A DNA stretch of 64,000 nt from an uncultured Campylobacterales bacterium (GTDB lineage: Bacteria > Campylobacterota > Campylobacteria > Campylobacterales > Arcobacteraceae). The translations under genes were made by a program, and so were the position numbers. Location of the stretch: contig CANLWY010000010.1 of NCBI GenBank assembly GCA_947494995.1, positions 1 through 64,000 on the forward strand. Direction: 5' to 3'. Numbering within the stretch: the stretch's first letter is position 1; every line of letters starts with the position of its first letter. A model generated the notes under the pieces. That model was not told the DNA's origin, did no database searches, and saw only the letters and a program-made list of their open reading frames with translations. Of the stretch, positions 9,383 through 18,634 are shown in pieces.

Positions 9383-9571
9383 TTATGAGTGTTTTTTAAG
9401 AGTTCTTAACTCTTTAGCAGAAATTCTGATTTTTCTTGAAGTACCATCTTCTAAAGTAACTCTAACTGTTCTTAAGTTTGGTAAAAATCTTCTTTTAGTT
9501 CTGTTTTTTGCGTGACTTACGTTGTGTCCAGACATTGGACCTTTTCCTGAAATTGCACATCTTCTTGACAT
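9383..9571 (-). CDS. rpmB: 50S ribosomal protein L28
   Basis: 62 residues with the L28 N-terminus [22 protein letters not shown] followed by [10 protein letters not shown]. It is a structural protein of the large subunit and needs no partner in this window. The typical CxxC zinc motif of some L28 proteins is absent; only Cys5 remains, which fits a zinc-free form. AAGGA precedes the ATG, and a TATAAT box (9612-9617) lies about 40 bases upstream. Confidence 0.97.
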   Translation of the reverse strand: MSRRCAISGKGPMSGHNVSHAKNRTKRRFLPNLRTVRVTLEDGTSRKIRISAKELRTLKKHS

Positions 9572-9611
9572 TTTGCTTTCCTTAAAATTTTATAGTGAAA
9601 AATATTCGCGT

Positions 9612-9617
9612 ATTATA
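9612..9617 (-). promoter_or_regulatory. -10 box of rpmB promoter
   Basis: A perfect TATAAT on the minus strand inside GGTATAATACGCG, giving a leader of about 30 bases before the rpmB ATG. A -35 is not evident. The other half of this 141-bp divergent region should drive the ligase gene on plus (TAATAT near 9690), which is less clear. Confidence 0.65.
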
Positions 9618-9724
9618 CCTTGCTATTCTTAAGTTAAATTTAAATTTAAGCTTTTTTTTAACAATAATAAATATTTAGTTTTATTTGGATAATATTTTAA
9701 ATTATTTAATACATGGGAATATTT

Positions 9725-10525
9725 ATGAAGCATATTATACTATTAGTTTTATCTATTTATTCTTTTGCGATTGAAGTTCAAAAACCAAAAGTTTACAATG
9801 AAGATATAGATGTAACAAATTGGCTTATGAGCGAAAAGCTTGATGGTATTAGAGGATACTGGAATGGTAAAGAGTTATTAACAAGACAAGGTAAGAAAAT
9901 CTATGTACCTAAATATTTTATACAAAACTTTCCAATTTTTGAACTTGATGGAGAGTTATGGACAAAAAGAGCAGATTTTGAAAATATACAAAATATTGTA
10001 ATGGATAAAACTCCTAGTAAAGAATGGAACAATATTACATATAATATATTTGAAATCCCAAATGCAAAGGGCAACTTTTTCCAAAGATTAAAAAAAGCAA
10101 AAGTCTGGTTTGAAAAGAATCCAAATAAACATATAAGAATATTAAAACAAATTAAAGTAGAAAATAAAGAGCATCTAGATAAATTTTTAGAAGAGATGAT
10201 CTCAAAAAAAGCTGAAGGTGTTATTGTAAAGAATCCAAATAAACCTTATCATACAGGAAGAAGTTCACATGTATTAAAAGTCAAAAAATCTTCAGATATG
10301 GAAGGAAAAGTTATTGGAATAAATATTTCAAAAAAAACAGGTGTATTAAAAAGTTTAGTTTTAAAAATTGAAAATGGTTTAATTTTTAATCTAGGAACTG
10401 GCTTTACTAAAGAAGAAAGGAAGAACGCACCTAAAATTGGAGAGGTTGTAAGATTTAAATACTTTGGATTTACAAAAAGGGGCGTTCCAAAGTTCGCCTC
10501 TTTTTTACATATTAGAAAAGATTAA
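9725..10525 (+). CDS. Exported ATP-dependent DNA ligase (Lig E type)
   Basis: Minimal ATP-dependent ligase of 266 aa: an adenylation domain with the nucleophile Lys38 in EKLDGIRG, the downstream motifs ELDGELW and EGVIVK, and a C-terminal OB domain with no DNA-binding insertions. The N-terminus MKHIILLVLSIYSFA looks like a signal peptide, so it should seal DNA in the periplasm, as known for Lig E homologues in Campylobacter, Neisseria and Haemophilus. I prefer the ATG at 9725 over 9713 because it gives a clean signal peptide and GGGA lies 5-8 bases before it. Its stop overlaps the converging glycosyltransferase gene by four bases. Confidence 0.88.
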   Translation: MKHIILLVLSIYSFAIEVQKPKVYNEDIDVTNWLMSEKLDGIRGYWNGKELLTRQGKKIYVPKYFIQNFPIFELDGELWTKRADFENIQNIVMDKTPSKEWNNITYNIFEIPNAKGNFFQRLKKAKVWFEKNPNKHIRILKQIKVENKEHLDKFLEEMISKKAEGVIVKNPNKPYHTGRSSHVLKVKKSSDMEGKVIGINISKKTGVLKSLVLKIENGLIFNLGTGFTKEERKNAPKIGEVVRFKYFGFTKRGVPKFASFLHIRKD

Positions 10526-11382
10526 ATAGTTTCTACTATTTCATTTACACGTGCTAGTTGTTTGTCTAAAGTATATTGTTTAGCTATTTTTCTATTTTGA
10601 TTTTTAATTAATTTTAAATCTTCTTTGTTATTTAATAATGCACTTATTTTAAATATAATACTTCTGTCACTAGGTGATTCCATTGTTGAGAATACATCTA
10701 TTACCTCTTTTGCTGCATTATTTACTGTCGTAAATACCGCACATTTACAAAACATTGCTTTTAATATACTTGAAGCAAAATTTTTATTGTGTGTTGGAAG
10801 CAAAAAAACATCTGAAGCTAAAAATAGTTCATCAATATTTTTATAATCTTCTAATAAAATTAATTTATCTTCAACATCATATTTTGATAATTGAAATCGT
10901 AAATTATAAATATGTTTTTTATTACCTTCTATTATAGCAACTACATCTTTTAAATTTAATGCCATTACAATATTTATAAACTCAACTACACCTGCACTTT
11001 TAAGATTTTGAGCTGTTATAAAAACTATCTTTTTCTTAGGGTCAATTTTAAGATCTTCACAAACTTTTTTCTTAATATCTTTTGGTTTTTGATACTCTAT
11101 ATTAATGGCAGGATAAACTACTTCTATCTTTTCAGAGGGAATTTCTAACTCTTTTAAAAGTTGTTCTTTTGAAGTTTGAGAATTTACTATTACTTTTTTA
11201 GCATTTTCAATCTTTTCAATAACTTCTTTATCTAATGCACCACTATGGAAATATATATCTGCAAACTCTTTTTTCTTGAAAACTTTTACTAAACCAGAAG
11301 ACTTTTTAAGTTCTGAAATATTCTCTTGCTTTAAAAGTTCACTTACTACTTTAGTTTTTATTTTATAATCTATTGTAAGCAT
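10522..11382 (-). CDS. GT4-like glycosyltransferase, short N-terminal domain
   Basis: 286 aa, shorter than most GT4 enzymes. The acceptor-side N-terminal Rossmann half is reduced. The C-terminal half keeps the GT4 pattern: VIVNSQTSKEQLLKE and IEVVYPAIN around 85-112, a strand with ITAQN, and an (A/S)DVFLLPTHNKNF...KAMFCKCAVFTT donor-site segment near 185-220. It lies 7 bp after gmhA in the heptose operon, so a heptose-region core transferase is likely. The truncated look may be a family feature and not decay, since the frame is intact. Donor sugar unknown. Confidence 0.75.
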   Translation of the reverse strand: MLTIDYKIKTKVVSELLKQENISELKKSSGLVKVFKKKEFADIYFHSGALDKEVIEKIENAKKVIVNSQTSKEQLLKELEIPSEKIEVVYPAINIEYQKPKDIKKKVCEDLKIDPKKKIVFITAQNLKSAGVVEFINIVMALNLKDVVAIIEGNKKHIYNLRFQLSKYDVEDKLILLEDYKNIDELFLASDVFLLPTHNKNFASSILKAMFCKCAVFTTVNNAAKEVIDVFSTMESPSDRSIIFKISALLNNKEDLKLIKNQNRKIAKQYTLDKQLARVNEIVETI

Positions 11383-11389
11383 ATAAATC

Positions 11390-11956
11390 TTAACTTAACT
11401 CATTATCAATGATTTGACAAATAGTATGTCCAAACAGGATATGCATCTCTTGAATTCTTGGCGTATCATTTGAAGGTACTACAAGATTTACATCACAATA
11501 CTCATTCATAGCTCCACCGTCTCTTCCAGAAAACCCAAGAATCTTACATCCAAGCTCTTGCCCTACTTTAAATGCATTTATTACATTTGTAGAATTTCCT
11601 GAAGTTGAAATACCAATTAATACATCTCCATCATTTGCTAAAGCTTCTACTTGTCTATCAAAAACTCTATCATAACCATAATCATTTCCAATAGCTGTTA
11701 AAGCAGATGTATCTGTTGTAAGAGCAATTCCAGGAAGCCCTCTTCTTTCAGTTTTATATCTTCCTGTTAATTCTGCTGCAATATGCTGTGCATCTGCCGC
11801 GCTTCCACCATTTCCAAAAAGAATTACTTTATTTCCATTTTTTAATGCTTCAACTGCAATTTTTGAAGCTTCTTGTAATGGTTCACTCATAGTTTCCATT
11901 ACTTTTTGTATAGTCTCAAGGTGTCCTTGAAACTCTTTTTCAATTACATTTATCAA
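11390..11956 (-). CDS. gmhA: Sedoheptulose-7-phosphate isomerase
   Basis: First committed step of ADP-heptose synthesis: sedoheptulose-7-P to D-glycero-D-manno-heptose-7-P. 188 aa SIS-domain protein with [18 protein letters not shown] near 47-64, [16 protein letters not shown] and STSGNSTNV, all GmhA hallmarks, and a C-terminal zinc-site block [11 protein letters not shown]. The ATG overlaps the hldE stop by four bases, showing coupling. Cytosolic. Confidence 0.96.
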   Translation of the reverse strand: MINVIEKEFQGHLETIQKVMETMSEPLQEASKIAVEALKNGNKVILFGNGGSAADAQHIAAELTGRYKTERRGLPGIALTTDTSALTAIGNDYGYDRVFDRQVEALANDGDVLIGISTSGNSTNVINAFKVGQELGCKILGFSGRDGGAMNEYCDVNLVVPSNDTPRIQEMHILFGHTICQIIDNELS

Positions 11957-13380
11957 CTTTCTGCCTTTTGTATCTTTTCAATTGTTCTAGTAGTACTTTT
12001 ACCATCAACAAACTCTACAAGTTTTGTTTGCTTTGCAATATCACTTCCAACTACAACTTTTCCTTCATAATCTGCACCCTTTACAAGTACATCTGGCTCA
12101 ACTTTAGAAATCAGTTCATAAGGTGTATCTTCATCAAAGATAACTACATAATCAACACACTCTAAAGCCGAAAGAATATATGCTCTATCATCTTCACAGT
12201 TTATTGGTCTACTTTCACCTTTTAATCTTTTTACAGAAGCATCTGAGTTTAATCCTAAAATAAGAACGTCACCAAAAGATTTTGCAACGTTTAAGTAGCT
12301 TACATGTCCTTTGTGTAAAATATCAAAACATCCATTTGTAAATACTACTTTTTTATTCTGTTTCTTTAACCTATCAGAAATTCTCTCTATTTCATCTCTT
12401 GATTTTATATGAAGTTCTATAGAGCTTTTATGCAAACTTGCTTGATACTCTTCAATTTCATCCATAGTAACAGTTGCCGACCCAATCTTTCCTACAACAA
12501 CACCTGCTGCTAGATTTGCAAACTCAACTGAAGTATATATGTCTTTTTCCAAACTAAGAGCAAAACCTAAAGAAGCAAGAACTGTATCCCCTGCACCTGT
12601 TACATCATAAACCTCTCTTGCAACAGTTGGTTTAACTACAACTTCATCTTTTTCTAAAATAGCTATACCATTTTCACTAAGAGTTATAACAGAAACACCT
12701 AAAGAAGCTTCTTCTTGCAGCTTACTAAGAGCTTCTTTTAAAGAAGTATCATTCTCTATTTTAATACCACTTGCTAACTCTGCTTCTTTTTTATTTGGAG
12801 TTAAAAGGTATGCACCTTCATATATTGAAAAGTCTGAACCTTTTGGATCCACTAAAACTTTTTTATCTTTTTTATTTGAATAAGAGATGATTTTTTCTAT
12901 TAACTCTTTTGTTAATACACCCTTTGCATAATCAGATAAAAGAACTATATCATATGCATTTATCTTTTCTAAAAACCTTTCATATAAGGCTTGTACACTT
13001 TGAGGAGAAATATCATTTTTACTCTCTTTGTCATACCTTACAACTTGAGAATGAGAAGCCATAAGTCTAGTTTTTCTTGAAGTTTTTCTTCCTGCTTGTT
13101 CTATTAAAAAAGATTTAACTCCAAGTTCACCCAACATAGATTTTAACTCATGACCAACCTCATCACTACCAATTACAGACATAACTCCAACATTTGCACC
13201 AAGAGAAACAAGGTTATTTATAACATTTCCTGCTCCACCTAAAACGCGTGTCTCTTTTTTTATATCTACAATTTGTACAGGTGCCTCAGGTGAAATTCTT
13301 TCGCATGAGCCCCAAAGATACTCATCTATCATCAAATCACCAATAACTAAAATATTTGGTACTCTTTCAACTTTTAACAT
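11953..13380 (-). CDS. hldE: Bifunctional heptose-7-P kinase / heptose-1-P adenylyltransferase
   Basis: 475 aa with two domains. The ribokinase-like kinase (about 1-315) has [10 protein letters not shown] and the catalytic [13 protein letters not shown]. The nucleotidyltransferase (about 335-475) has [17 protein letters not shown] and a distal [10 protein letters not shown]. It phosphorylates D,D-heptose-7-P at C1 and later adenylylates heptose-1-P. The intermediate phosphatase gene gmhB is not in this window. The gene starts directly at the hldD stop. Confidence 0.97.
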   Translation of the reverse strand: MLKVERVPNILVIGDLMIDEYLWGSCERISPEAPVQIVDIKKETRVLGGAGNVINNLVSLGANVGVMSVIGSDEVGHELKSMLGELGVKSFLIEQAGRKTSRKTRLMASHSQVVRYDKESKNDISPQSVQALYERFLEKINAYDIVLLSDYAKGVLTKELIEKIISYSNKKDKKVLVDPKGSDFSIYEGAYLLTPNKKEAELASGIKIENDTSLKEALSKLQEEASLGVSVITLSENGIAILEKDEVVVKPTVAREVYDVTGAGDTVLASLGFALSLEKDIYTSVEFANLAAGVVVGKIGSATVTMDEIEEYQASLHKSSIELHIKSRDEIERISDRLKKQNKKVVFTNGCFDILHKGHVSYLNVAKSFGDVLILGLNSDASVKRLKGESRPINCEDDRAYILSALECVDYVVIFDEDTPYELISKVEPDVLVKGADYEGKVVVGSDIAKQTKLVEFVDGKSTTRTIEKIQKAES

Positions 13381-14388
13381 CTATTTTACTTCTTCTTTAA
13401 ATAATCTTTTGATTTCTGGGATATATGCTTTTATACCATCTTCCATAGAGAATCTTGGCTCATACCCTAAATTCTCTTTTGTGGCTTCAATATTTGCTTC
13501 AGTAAAAAACTGATAAGAACCAATGTACGGATTAGGCATGTATTCCTTACCATTGTCAATTTCAAGCTCTTTTTGTAAAATATTTACAATATCTTCAAAG
13601 CTTCTTGCTTTTCCTGTTCCTACATTGTAAACGCCTGATTTCTTAGGTGAACAAGCTAGAATATTTGCTTGAATTATATCTTCAATATAGATAAAGTCTC
13701 TAAGAATTTTATCACTACCTTCAAAAAGTTTTGGAGTTTTTCCAGCTAAAACTTGATGTCCAAACTGAACTACCATTGAAGCAGTTTTGTTTTTGAAAAA
13801 CTCTCTTGGTCCATACACATTAAAGTATTTTAGTCCAACTATTGAAATATCAGGATTTTGTTTTAAGTATTTATAAGTAATATTATCCATCATAACTTTT
13901 GAGAAACCATAAGCATTATTTGGTTGCTCAAACCCTACTTCAAACCTATTGCTATCTCCATATGTAGCAGCAGAAGAGGCATAAATCATATTTGCTTTGT
14001 GTTTAATAGCAATTTTTAGTAAATCTTCATAAGCATTTACATTTGTCTTCATCATCACATCTTGCTCTAGTACTGTAGTATCAGAAATAGCTGCTTGATG
14101 GAAAATAAAATCAAAAGAAAAATTCTCTTCTAACTCTTTTAAAAGTTCTTTATCATTTATATCACCACTTACAACTTGACCTTTAAAACCAAGTAGGTTT
14201 TTAAAGTGTCCAAAACTTTTTAAATTTCCATTTGAAAAAGTTTCACCATTCCTAAAAGAATCAAGTGCAACAATATTTGACTCAGGATAGTTTTCTTGAA
14301 AGTAAAAGCAAAGACTTGAGCCAATAAAGCCTGCTGCTCCTGTTATTAAAATATTTTTATTGTTAAAATTTATATCGTTGTATTTCAT
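13381..14388 (-). CDS. hldD: ADP-glyceromanno-heptose 6-epimerase
   Basis: Converts ADP-D,D-heptose to ADP-L,D-heptose, the donor for WaaC and WaaF. 335-aa extended SDR with the NADP loop GAAGFIGSS at 17-25, SSAATYGD, and the YGFSK catalytic Tyr/Lys pair. The segment FNVYGPREFFKN matches this subfamily. It heads the hldD-hldE-gmhA-GT run. The ribosome-binding AAGG sits inside the right arm of a 12-bp hairpin that ends at the ATG (14389-14420), so translation may be structure-controlled. Confidence 0.96.
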   Translation of the reverse strand: MKYNDINFNNKNILITGAAGFIGSSLCFYFQENYPESNIVALDSFRNGETFSNGNLKSFGHFKNLLGFKGQVVSGDINDKELLKELEENFSFDFIFHQAAISDTTVLEQDVMMKTNVNAYEDLLKIAIKHKANMIYASSAATYGDSNRFEVGFEQPNNAYGFSKVMMDNITYKYLKQNPDISIVGLKYFNVYGPREFFKNKTASMVVQFGHQVLAGKTPKLFEGSDKILRDFIYIEDIIQANILACSPKKSGVYNVGTGKARSFEDIVNILQKELEIDNGKEYMPNPYIGSYQFFTEANIEATKENLGYEPRFSMEDGIKAYIPEIKRLFKEEVK

Positions 14389-14420
14389 AATATTAACCTT
14401 TTTATTTAAAGGTTAATATT
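14389..14420 (-). promoter_or_regulatory. Hairpin masking the hldD ribosome-binding site
   Basis: Perfect 12-bp inverted repeat AATATTAACCTT / AAGGTTAATATT with an 8-base loop. The 3' arm on the RNA contains the only Shine-Dalgarno-like AAGG and abuts the hldD ATG. No U-tract follows, so it is a poor terminator for the upstream gene and reads better as a translational control element. Confidence 0.6.
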
Positions 14421-14453
14421 TTATCTAAAAAAGGATAATGATTTTATAATATA

Positions 14454-16220
14454 CTATTTATTTGGCTGATGGTTAAATTCTGGAACAATTTCTTTTAAAA
14501 TAGAAATTTTATCCTCTTCTTCAAGTAATCTATCAATCTGCTTGTTTAACTCATCAATATTAAACATAGTTGGACTAGCAACTGTAATTGACTCATAATC
14601 AGTTTTTTTGTCACTATCATTTATAAGAAGTTCTTCATAAAGTTTCTCACCAGGTCTTAAACCACAAAACTCTATTTCAATATCTTCACGTCCTGAAAGT
14701 TCAATCATTTTCTTAGCTAAATCAACAATTTTAATAGGCTCACCCATATCAAGAATAAATATCTCTCCACCTTTTCCAATAGATGCTGCTTGAAGTACAA
14801 GCTCACAAGCTTCTGGAATTAGCATAAAATACCTTGTAATATCTGGATGAGTTACAGTAATATTTTTACCCTCAGCTATTTGAGACTTAAATTTAGGAAT
14901 AACAGAACCTGAACTTCCTAAAACATTTCCAAACCTAACAGCTACAATTTCTGTTTTCTCTGACTTAGTATTTTGTGCATATAACTCACAAACTCTTTTT
15001 GTAGTTCCCATTACATTTGTAGGACGTACAGCTTTATCAGTAGAGATTAATACAAACTTTTCAGCTCCATATTTAATAGCTAAATCAATACAGTTCTTAG
15101 TTCCAATAATATTATTTGAAATACCTTCTAAAATGTTGTCTTCTACAAGAGGAACATGTTTATATGCAGCTGCATGAATAACAATCTCCGGCTTGTACTT
15201 TTTAAAAGTATTTTCAACAAATCCAGAGTTTCTAACTGTCTGCATAACTGAAGTTACATTTTCCGCATTTAATTCTTCAGTTATTTGATAAAGATTATAC
15301 TCACTATGATCAAGTAAAATTAACTGCTTAGCACCAAATCGTTTACATTGACGTGAAATTTCAGAACCAATACTTCCACCAGCACCTGTAATTAAAACCG
15401 TTTTATCTTTAATAAAAGACTCAATTCTTCTTTTATCTAAGTCTTTTGGATGCCTTGCAAGTAAATCTTCAACAGAAATATCTTTTAATTCTTTTTTACT
15501 TTTATCTGAAATTGAATTTATAACTTTGATATCATGAATTTCTAACATACTAAGTATTTCATAAATTTCTACTAATTTTTCTTGATTGTAATCTTTTGAA
15601 ATTATTACAGATTCGATTTTTTTACTTTGACAAACCTCAACTAGATCCTCAAAAGAATAAACCATCAAATTCATAATATAAGTTTTTTGTAACATTTTAT
15701 TATCATCAATAATTGCAACCGGAGTATATGATAGATTTTTTTTATCTTTTAGTATAGATTCAATTGACTTTGTTGCTCCAATAAGAAGTGTATTTTTATA
15801 TTTTTCATTCGTATTTGTTTCTATTATTATTCTTTTTGAAAGTCTTAATAATGATATAAATACTAAAGATAACATAAAATCAATTATTATAATGGATCTT
15901 GCCATAGGAGACAATTCTTCTTTAAATATCAAAAAAGTAAGAGTAAAAAGTATATATACTAAAATATGAGCAAAAAGAATTTTCTTCACTTCATATAAAG
16001 AAAAAAACCTCCAAGCGGTACGATATAATTTAAAATAAATAAATATAGATACCTTTAAAACAAGTAATATTAAAGCTATAATAATGAAATTATCATAAAA
16101 ACTATTTGGTACATTAAAATTAAACCTTAAATTATAAGCTAAAAAAAGAGTAAAAAATGTGATTATTGTATCTAATAATAAAAAAAAGATTATTCTTTTT
16201 AATGGAGATGGTGTAAACAA
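14454..16220 (-). CDS. Membrane-bound UDP-GlcNAc 4,6-dehydratase, WbpM/PglF/CapD type
   Basis: 588 aa. Four membrane helices in the first about 130 residues precede a nucleotide-binding linker and a C-terminal SDR domain with TGAGGSIGSEI (near 277), LLDHSEYNLY and STDKAVRPTNVMG, where Met replaces the usual catalytic Tyr as in this family. It makes UDP-4-keto-6-deoxy-GlcNAc at the inner membrane, the precursor of QuiNAc or FucNAc. The start is TTG with AAAGG upstream. It is last in the O-antigen run, as wbpM often is. A PglF role in protein glycosylation is possible, but no other pgl genes are near. Confidence 0.9.
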   Translation of the reverse strand: MFTPSPLKRIIFFLLLDTIITFFTLFLAYNLRFNFNVPNSFYDNFIIIALILLVLKVSIFIYFKLYRTAWRFFSLYEVKKILFAHILVYILFTLTFLIFKEELSPMARSIIIIDFMLSLVFISLLRLSKRIIIETNTNEKYKNTLLIGATKSIESILKDKKNLSYTPVAIIDDNKMLQKTYIMNLMVYSFEDLVEVCQSKKIESVIISKDYNQEKLVEIYEILSMLEIHDIKVINSISDKSKKELKDISVEDLLARHPKDLDKRRIESFIKDKTVLITGAGGSIGSEISRQCKRFGAKQLILLDHSEYNLYQITEELNAENVTSVMQTVRNSGFVENTFKKYKPEIVIHAAAYKHVPLVEDNILEGISNNIIGTKNCIDLAIKYGAEKFVLISTDKAVRPTNVMGTTKRVCELYAQNTKSEKTEIVAVRFGNVLGSSGSVIPKFKSQIAEGKNITVTHPDITRYFMLIPEACELVLQAASIGKGGEIFILDMGEPIKIVDLAKKMIELSGREDIEIEFCGLRPGEKLYEELLINDSDKKTDYESITVASPTMFNIDELNKQIDRLLEEEDKISILKEIVPEFNHQPNK

Positions 16221-16240
16221 AAAAAGCCTTTATATATTAA

Positions 16241-16810
16241 TCATGAAATAATATTATACTCAAAAGGGGATAAATTTTCATTAAAATTATTTAAATTTTT
16301 ATCAGCATCAGATAATATTATATTATTATCATTAATTTTCCAATTAATATTTAATTTTGAATCATTATACTTTACACCAATACTTTCGCCTTTCGCAAAA
16401 TATTTATCTACTTTTATTAATACCGTTGATTCTTTACTTAAAACAGAAAAACCATGAAGAAACCCAATAGGTACAAAAAGTTGTTTTTTATTATGTGAAC
16501 TTAAATTAATAGAAAAATGCTCACCAAAAGTAGGAGAGCCCTTTCTAAAATCTACTGCAACATCTAATATTTCACCATCTAAAACACTGATTAGTTTGTT
16601 TTGAGCAAAACTTAATGTATTAGTATGAAGTCCTCTTATCACTCCATACTTACTAAAAGATATATTATCTTGACAAAATTCAACCTCATGACCTATAAAA
16701 TTATTAAAAGATTCTTTTTTAAAGCTTTCATATATAAAACCTCTGTTATCTTTATGAAGAATTGGTTTACAAACTATTAAACCATCAATTTTATTTTTAA
16801 AGTATTTCAT
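16241..16810 (-). CDS. RmlC-like sugar 3,5-epimerase (cupin)
   Basis: 189 aa with the RmlC pattern: HKDNRGFIYESF, RGLH (catalytic His), a K...VLDGEILDVAVDFRKGSPTFG core, and VPIGFLHGF. A Tyr and Asp are in the expected late positions (DKYFAKGE, KYNDSKLNINW). RmlC normally epimerises dTDP-4-keto-6-deoxyglucose, but rmlA, rmlB and rmlD are absent from this window. It sits between the WbpL-like and WbpM-like genes, so it may act on their UDP-4-keto sugar, or the rest of the rhamnose set may lie elsewhere. Confidence 0.82.
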   Translation of the reverse strand: MKYFKNKIDGLIVCKPILHKDNRGFIYESFKKESFNNFIGHEVEFCQDNISFSKYGVIRGLHTNTLSFAQNKLISVLDGEILDVAVDFRKGSPTFGEHFSINLSSHNKKQLFVPIGFLHGFSVLSKESTVLIKVDKYFAKGESIGVKYNDSKLNINWKINDNNIILSDADKNLNNFNENLSPFEYNIIS

Positions 16811-16813
16811 TAA

Positions 16814-17776
16814 CTATTTAAACCTTTTTTTAGAATCTACAAACTTAATACATACTGTTAAAATAAATAATGTCAATATAAATGATATATAAATATTTGG
16901 AATAAAATAAACAAACATAAATATACATAAATTTATTAATACCAAATAATTAGTTACTTTAAAATGGCTCCATCCAGCCTGCACAAGTCTTTGATAAGCA
17001 TGTTTTTTATGTGCTATACTTAATTTTTCTTTATTAATCATCCTTCTAATCAATGTAATTGTTGCATCAAACCAAAAAGATCCAAAAAGTGTAATCAAAA
17101 TCCAAAAATTCAAAACATCAATATTTGAATAATAAATAGTAATTATAGCTATGTTATATCCAAGAAGAGTACTTCCTACATCCCCCATAAAAATTTTTGC
17201 ATTGTTCCAGTTCCAAAATAAAAAACCTAAGGTTGAAACAAATAAAACAATAAAAATAGGATTTCCAAATAACAAAACTCCTGATATCCCTAAAAATACA
17301 AATTCACTTCCTACATAACCATTTATCCCATCTATGAAATTAGTAAGATTTATAAACCAAATAATCATTAAGAAAGCAAAAAGATTTGTAACAAAATTAA
17401 AAGTTATATTATAAATTCCAAAACTAATAGTATCTAATCCACCTAATATATATAATGCACATATTGCAATTACAGATTGAACAATAAGTCTCAATCTTGG
17501 ACTTAACTCATATAAATCATCAAAAAAACTTACTATACTTATCAACACTCCAATAAACAATGCATAAAAGAGATTCGCCTCTATTTGATTTGTTAAAAAA
17601 AGATAACTTATTCCTATAACCCAAGTAGAAACAATTGCAATACCCCCACCATGAGGAGTTGGTATGGAATGAGAACTTCTTTCATTTACTTTTGCTAATA
17701 ATGATTTTCTAATTGCATAATTTTTTATAAAAAAAGTTAAAATAAATGACATAAAAAACAAGCCCAAATAAATCAA
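16814..17776 (-). CDS. WbpL/WecA-type undecaprenyl-phosphate sugar-1-P transferase
   Basis: 320-aa polytopic enzyme of the MraY/WecA superfamily. Family motifs are in order: PHGGGIA (about 42), the Mg-binding FFDDLYELSP (about 84), NFIDGINGY (about 146), KIFMGDVGSTLLGY (about 190) and the cytosolic HKKHAYQRLVQAGW loop (about 256). It starts the O-unit by moving a sugar-1-P to undecaprenyl phosphate. The neighbours and the HAYQRL loop point to WbpL-like use of D-QuiNAc or D-FucNAc. TTG start with GGAGAG upstream; it overlaps the reductase stop by 4 bp. Confidence 0.9.
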   Translation of the reverse strand: MIYLGLFFMSFILTFFIKNYAIRKSLLAKVNERSSHSIPTPHGGGIAIVSTWVIGISYLFLTNQIEANLFYALFIGVLISIVSFFDDLYELSPRLRLIVQSVIAICALYILGGLDTISFGIYNITFNFVTNLFAFLMIIWFINLTNFIDGINGYVGSEFVFLGISGVLLFGNPIFIVLFVSTLGFLFWNWNNAKIFMGDVGSTLLGYNIAIITIYYSNIDVLNFWILITLFGSFWFDATITLIRRMINKEKLSIAHKKHAYQRLVQAGWSHFKVTNYLVLINLCIFMFVYFIPNIYISFILTLFILTVCIKFVDSKKRFK

Positions 17777-18633
17777 ATTTTCTCTCCATATATCATATTA
17801 TTTATTCCTTCTTCAATTGAATATGGATTTTTTAAATTTAACTTTTTTTTAGTTAGACTATTATCAACTTCTAAACTTTTAAATAACCTTTTATGAAAAC
17901 TAGGTTTTAATAATTTTAATAAAGTTTCAAAAAATGGAATTTTAATTAAATAAATATTTTTATCTAAATTCTTTGATATAAGTTTAATTAATTGAGTAGT
18001 ACTAAGAGACATATCATCTGAAGCTAAAAAAATTCCATCTTTTTCTTTTTTTATAATACATTCTACTAAATTACATAAATTACCTATGTATACCATACTT
18101 CTCTTATTATCTATTCCATAAAAAGGTAATAGATGTATTTTAGATACAAGATTTACTAAATTTTTTATATTTGCCTTTACTCCATATCCATATACAATTG
18201 GAGTTCTTACAATTGAAATTTTAAAGTTATGATCTGATAAAAGAAATAATTCTTTTTCCGCCTTTAATTTACTTTTTCCATATTCATCTTCTGGATTACA
18301 TTGACTATTTTCTGTATATTTAATATCTGTTTCTTCACCATAAACTTTAACAGTACTCATAAAAACAAATTGTTTAACGCCACTAATTTTTGCCTTTTTT
18401 GCTAATTCTGTAGTCTGAACAATATTTACTTTTTCATATTTTTCTTTAGAAGCGCCAGTCATTTGATGTACTAATGCAGATAAATGAATTACAACATCAA
18501 TATTTTCACAATTTAAAAATTCAATATTATCTTTCTTAAAACTAAAAGTTTTTATTTCAAAATCTTTTTTATATTTATTGAGAAAATACTTACCAATAAA
18601 ACCTGTTGAACCTGTTAATAAAATTTTTTCCAT
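17773..18633 (-). CDS. NAD(P)-dependent sugar 4-reductase/epimerase, WbpV/WbjF type
   Basis: 286-aa extended SDR with GSTGFIGKYF at the N-terminus, SALVHQ, STVKVYGE and the YGKSK catalytic pair. The short length and the link to a WbpL-type transferase fit the WbpV/WbjF group, which reduces UDP-4-keto-6-deoxy-GlcNAc to UDP-QuiNAc or UDP-FucNAc. It would take the product of the 14454 dehydratase and feed the initiating transferase next door. A Gne-like C4 epimerase is the alternative. Confidence 0.8.
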   Translation of the reverse strand: MEKILLTGSTGFIGKYFLNKYKKDFEIKTFSFKKDNIEFLNCENIDVVIHLSALVHQMTGASKEKYEKVNIVQTTELAKKAKISGVKQFVFMSTVKVYGEETDIKYTENSQCNPEDEYGKSKLKAEKELFLLSDHNFKISIVRTPIVYGYGVKANIKNLVNLVSKIHLLPFYGIDNKRSMVYIGNLCNLVECIIKKEKDGIFLASDDMSLSTTQLIKLISKNLDKNIYLIKIPFFETLLKLLKPSFHKRLFKSLEVDNSLTKKKLNLKNPYSIEEGINNMIYGEKI

Positions 18634-18634
18634 A

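Noticed and set aside
10522-11382. Short GT4 gene read as a truncated pseudogene
   Set aside because: The frame is intact, it is closely spaced in an operon and the donor-site half is well kept, so a short functional form is more likely.
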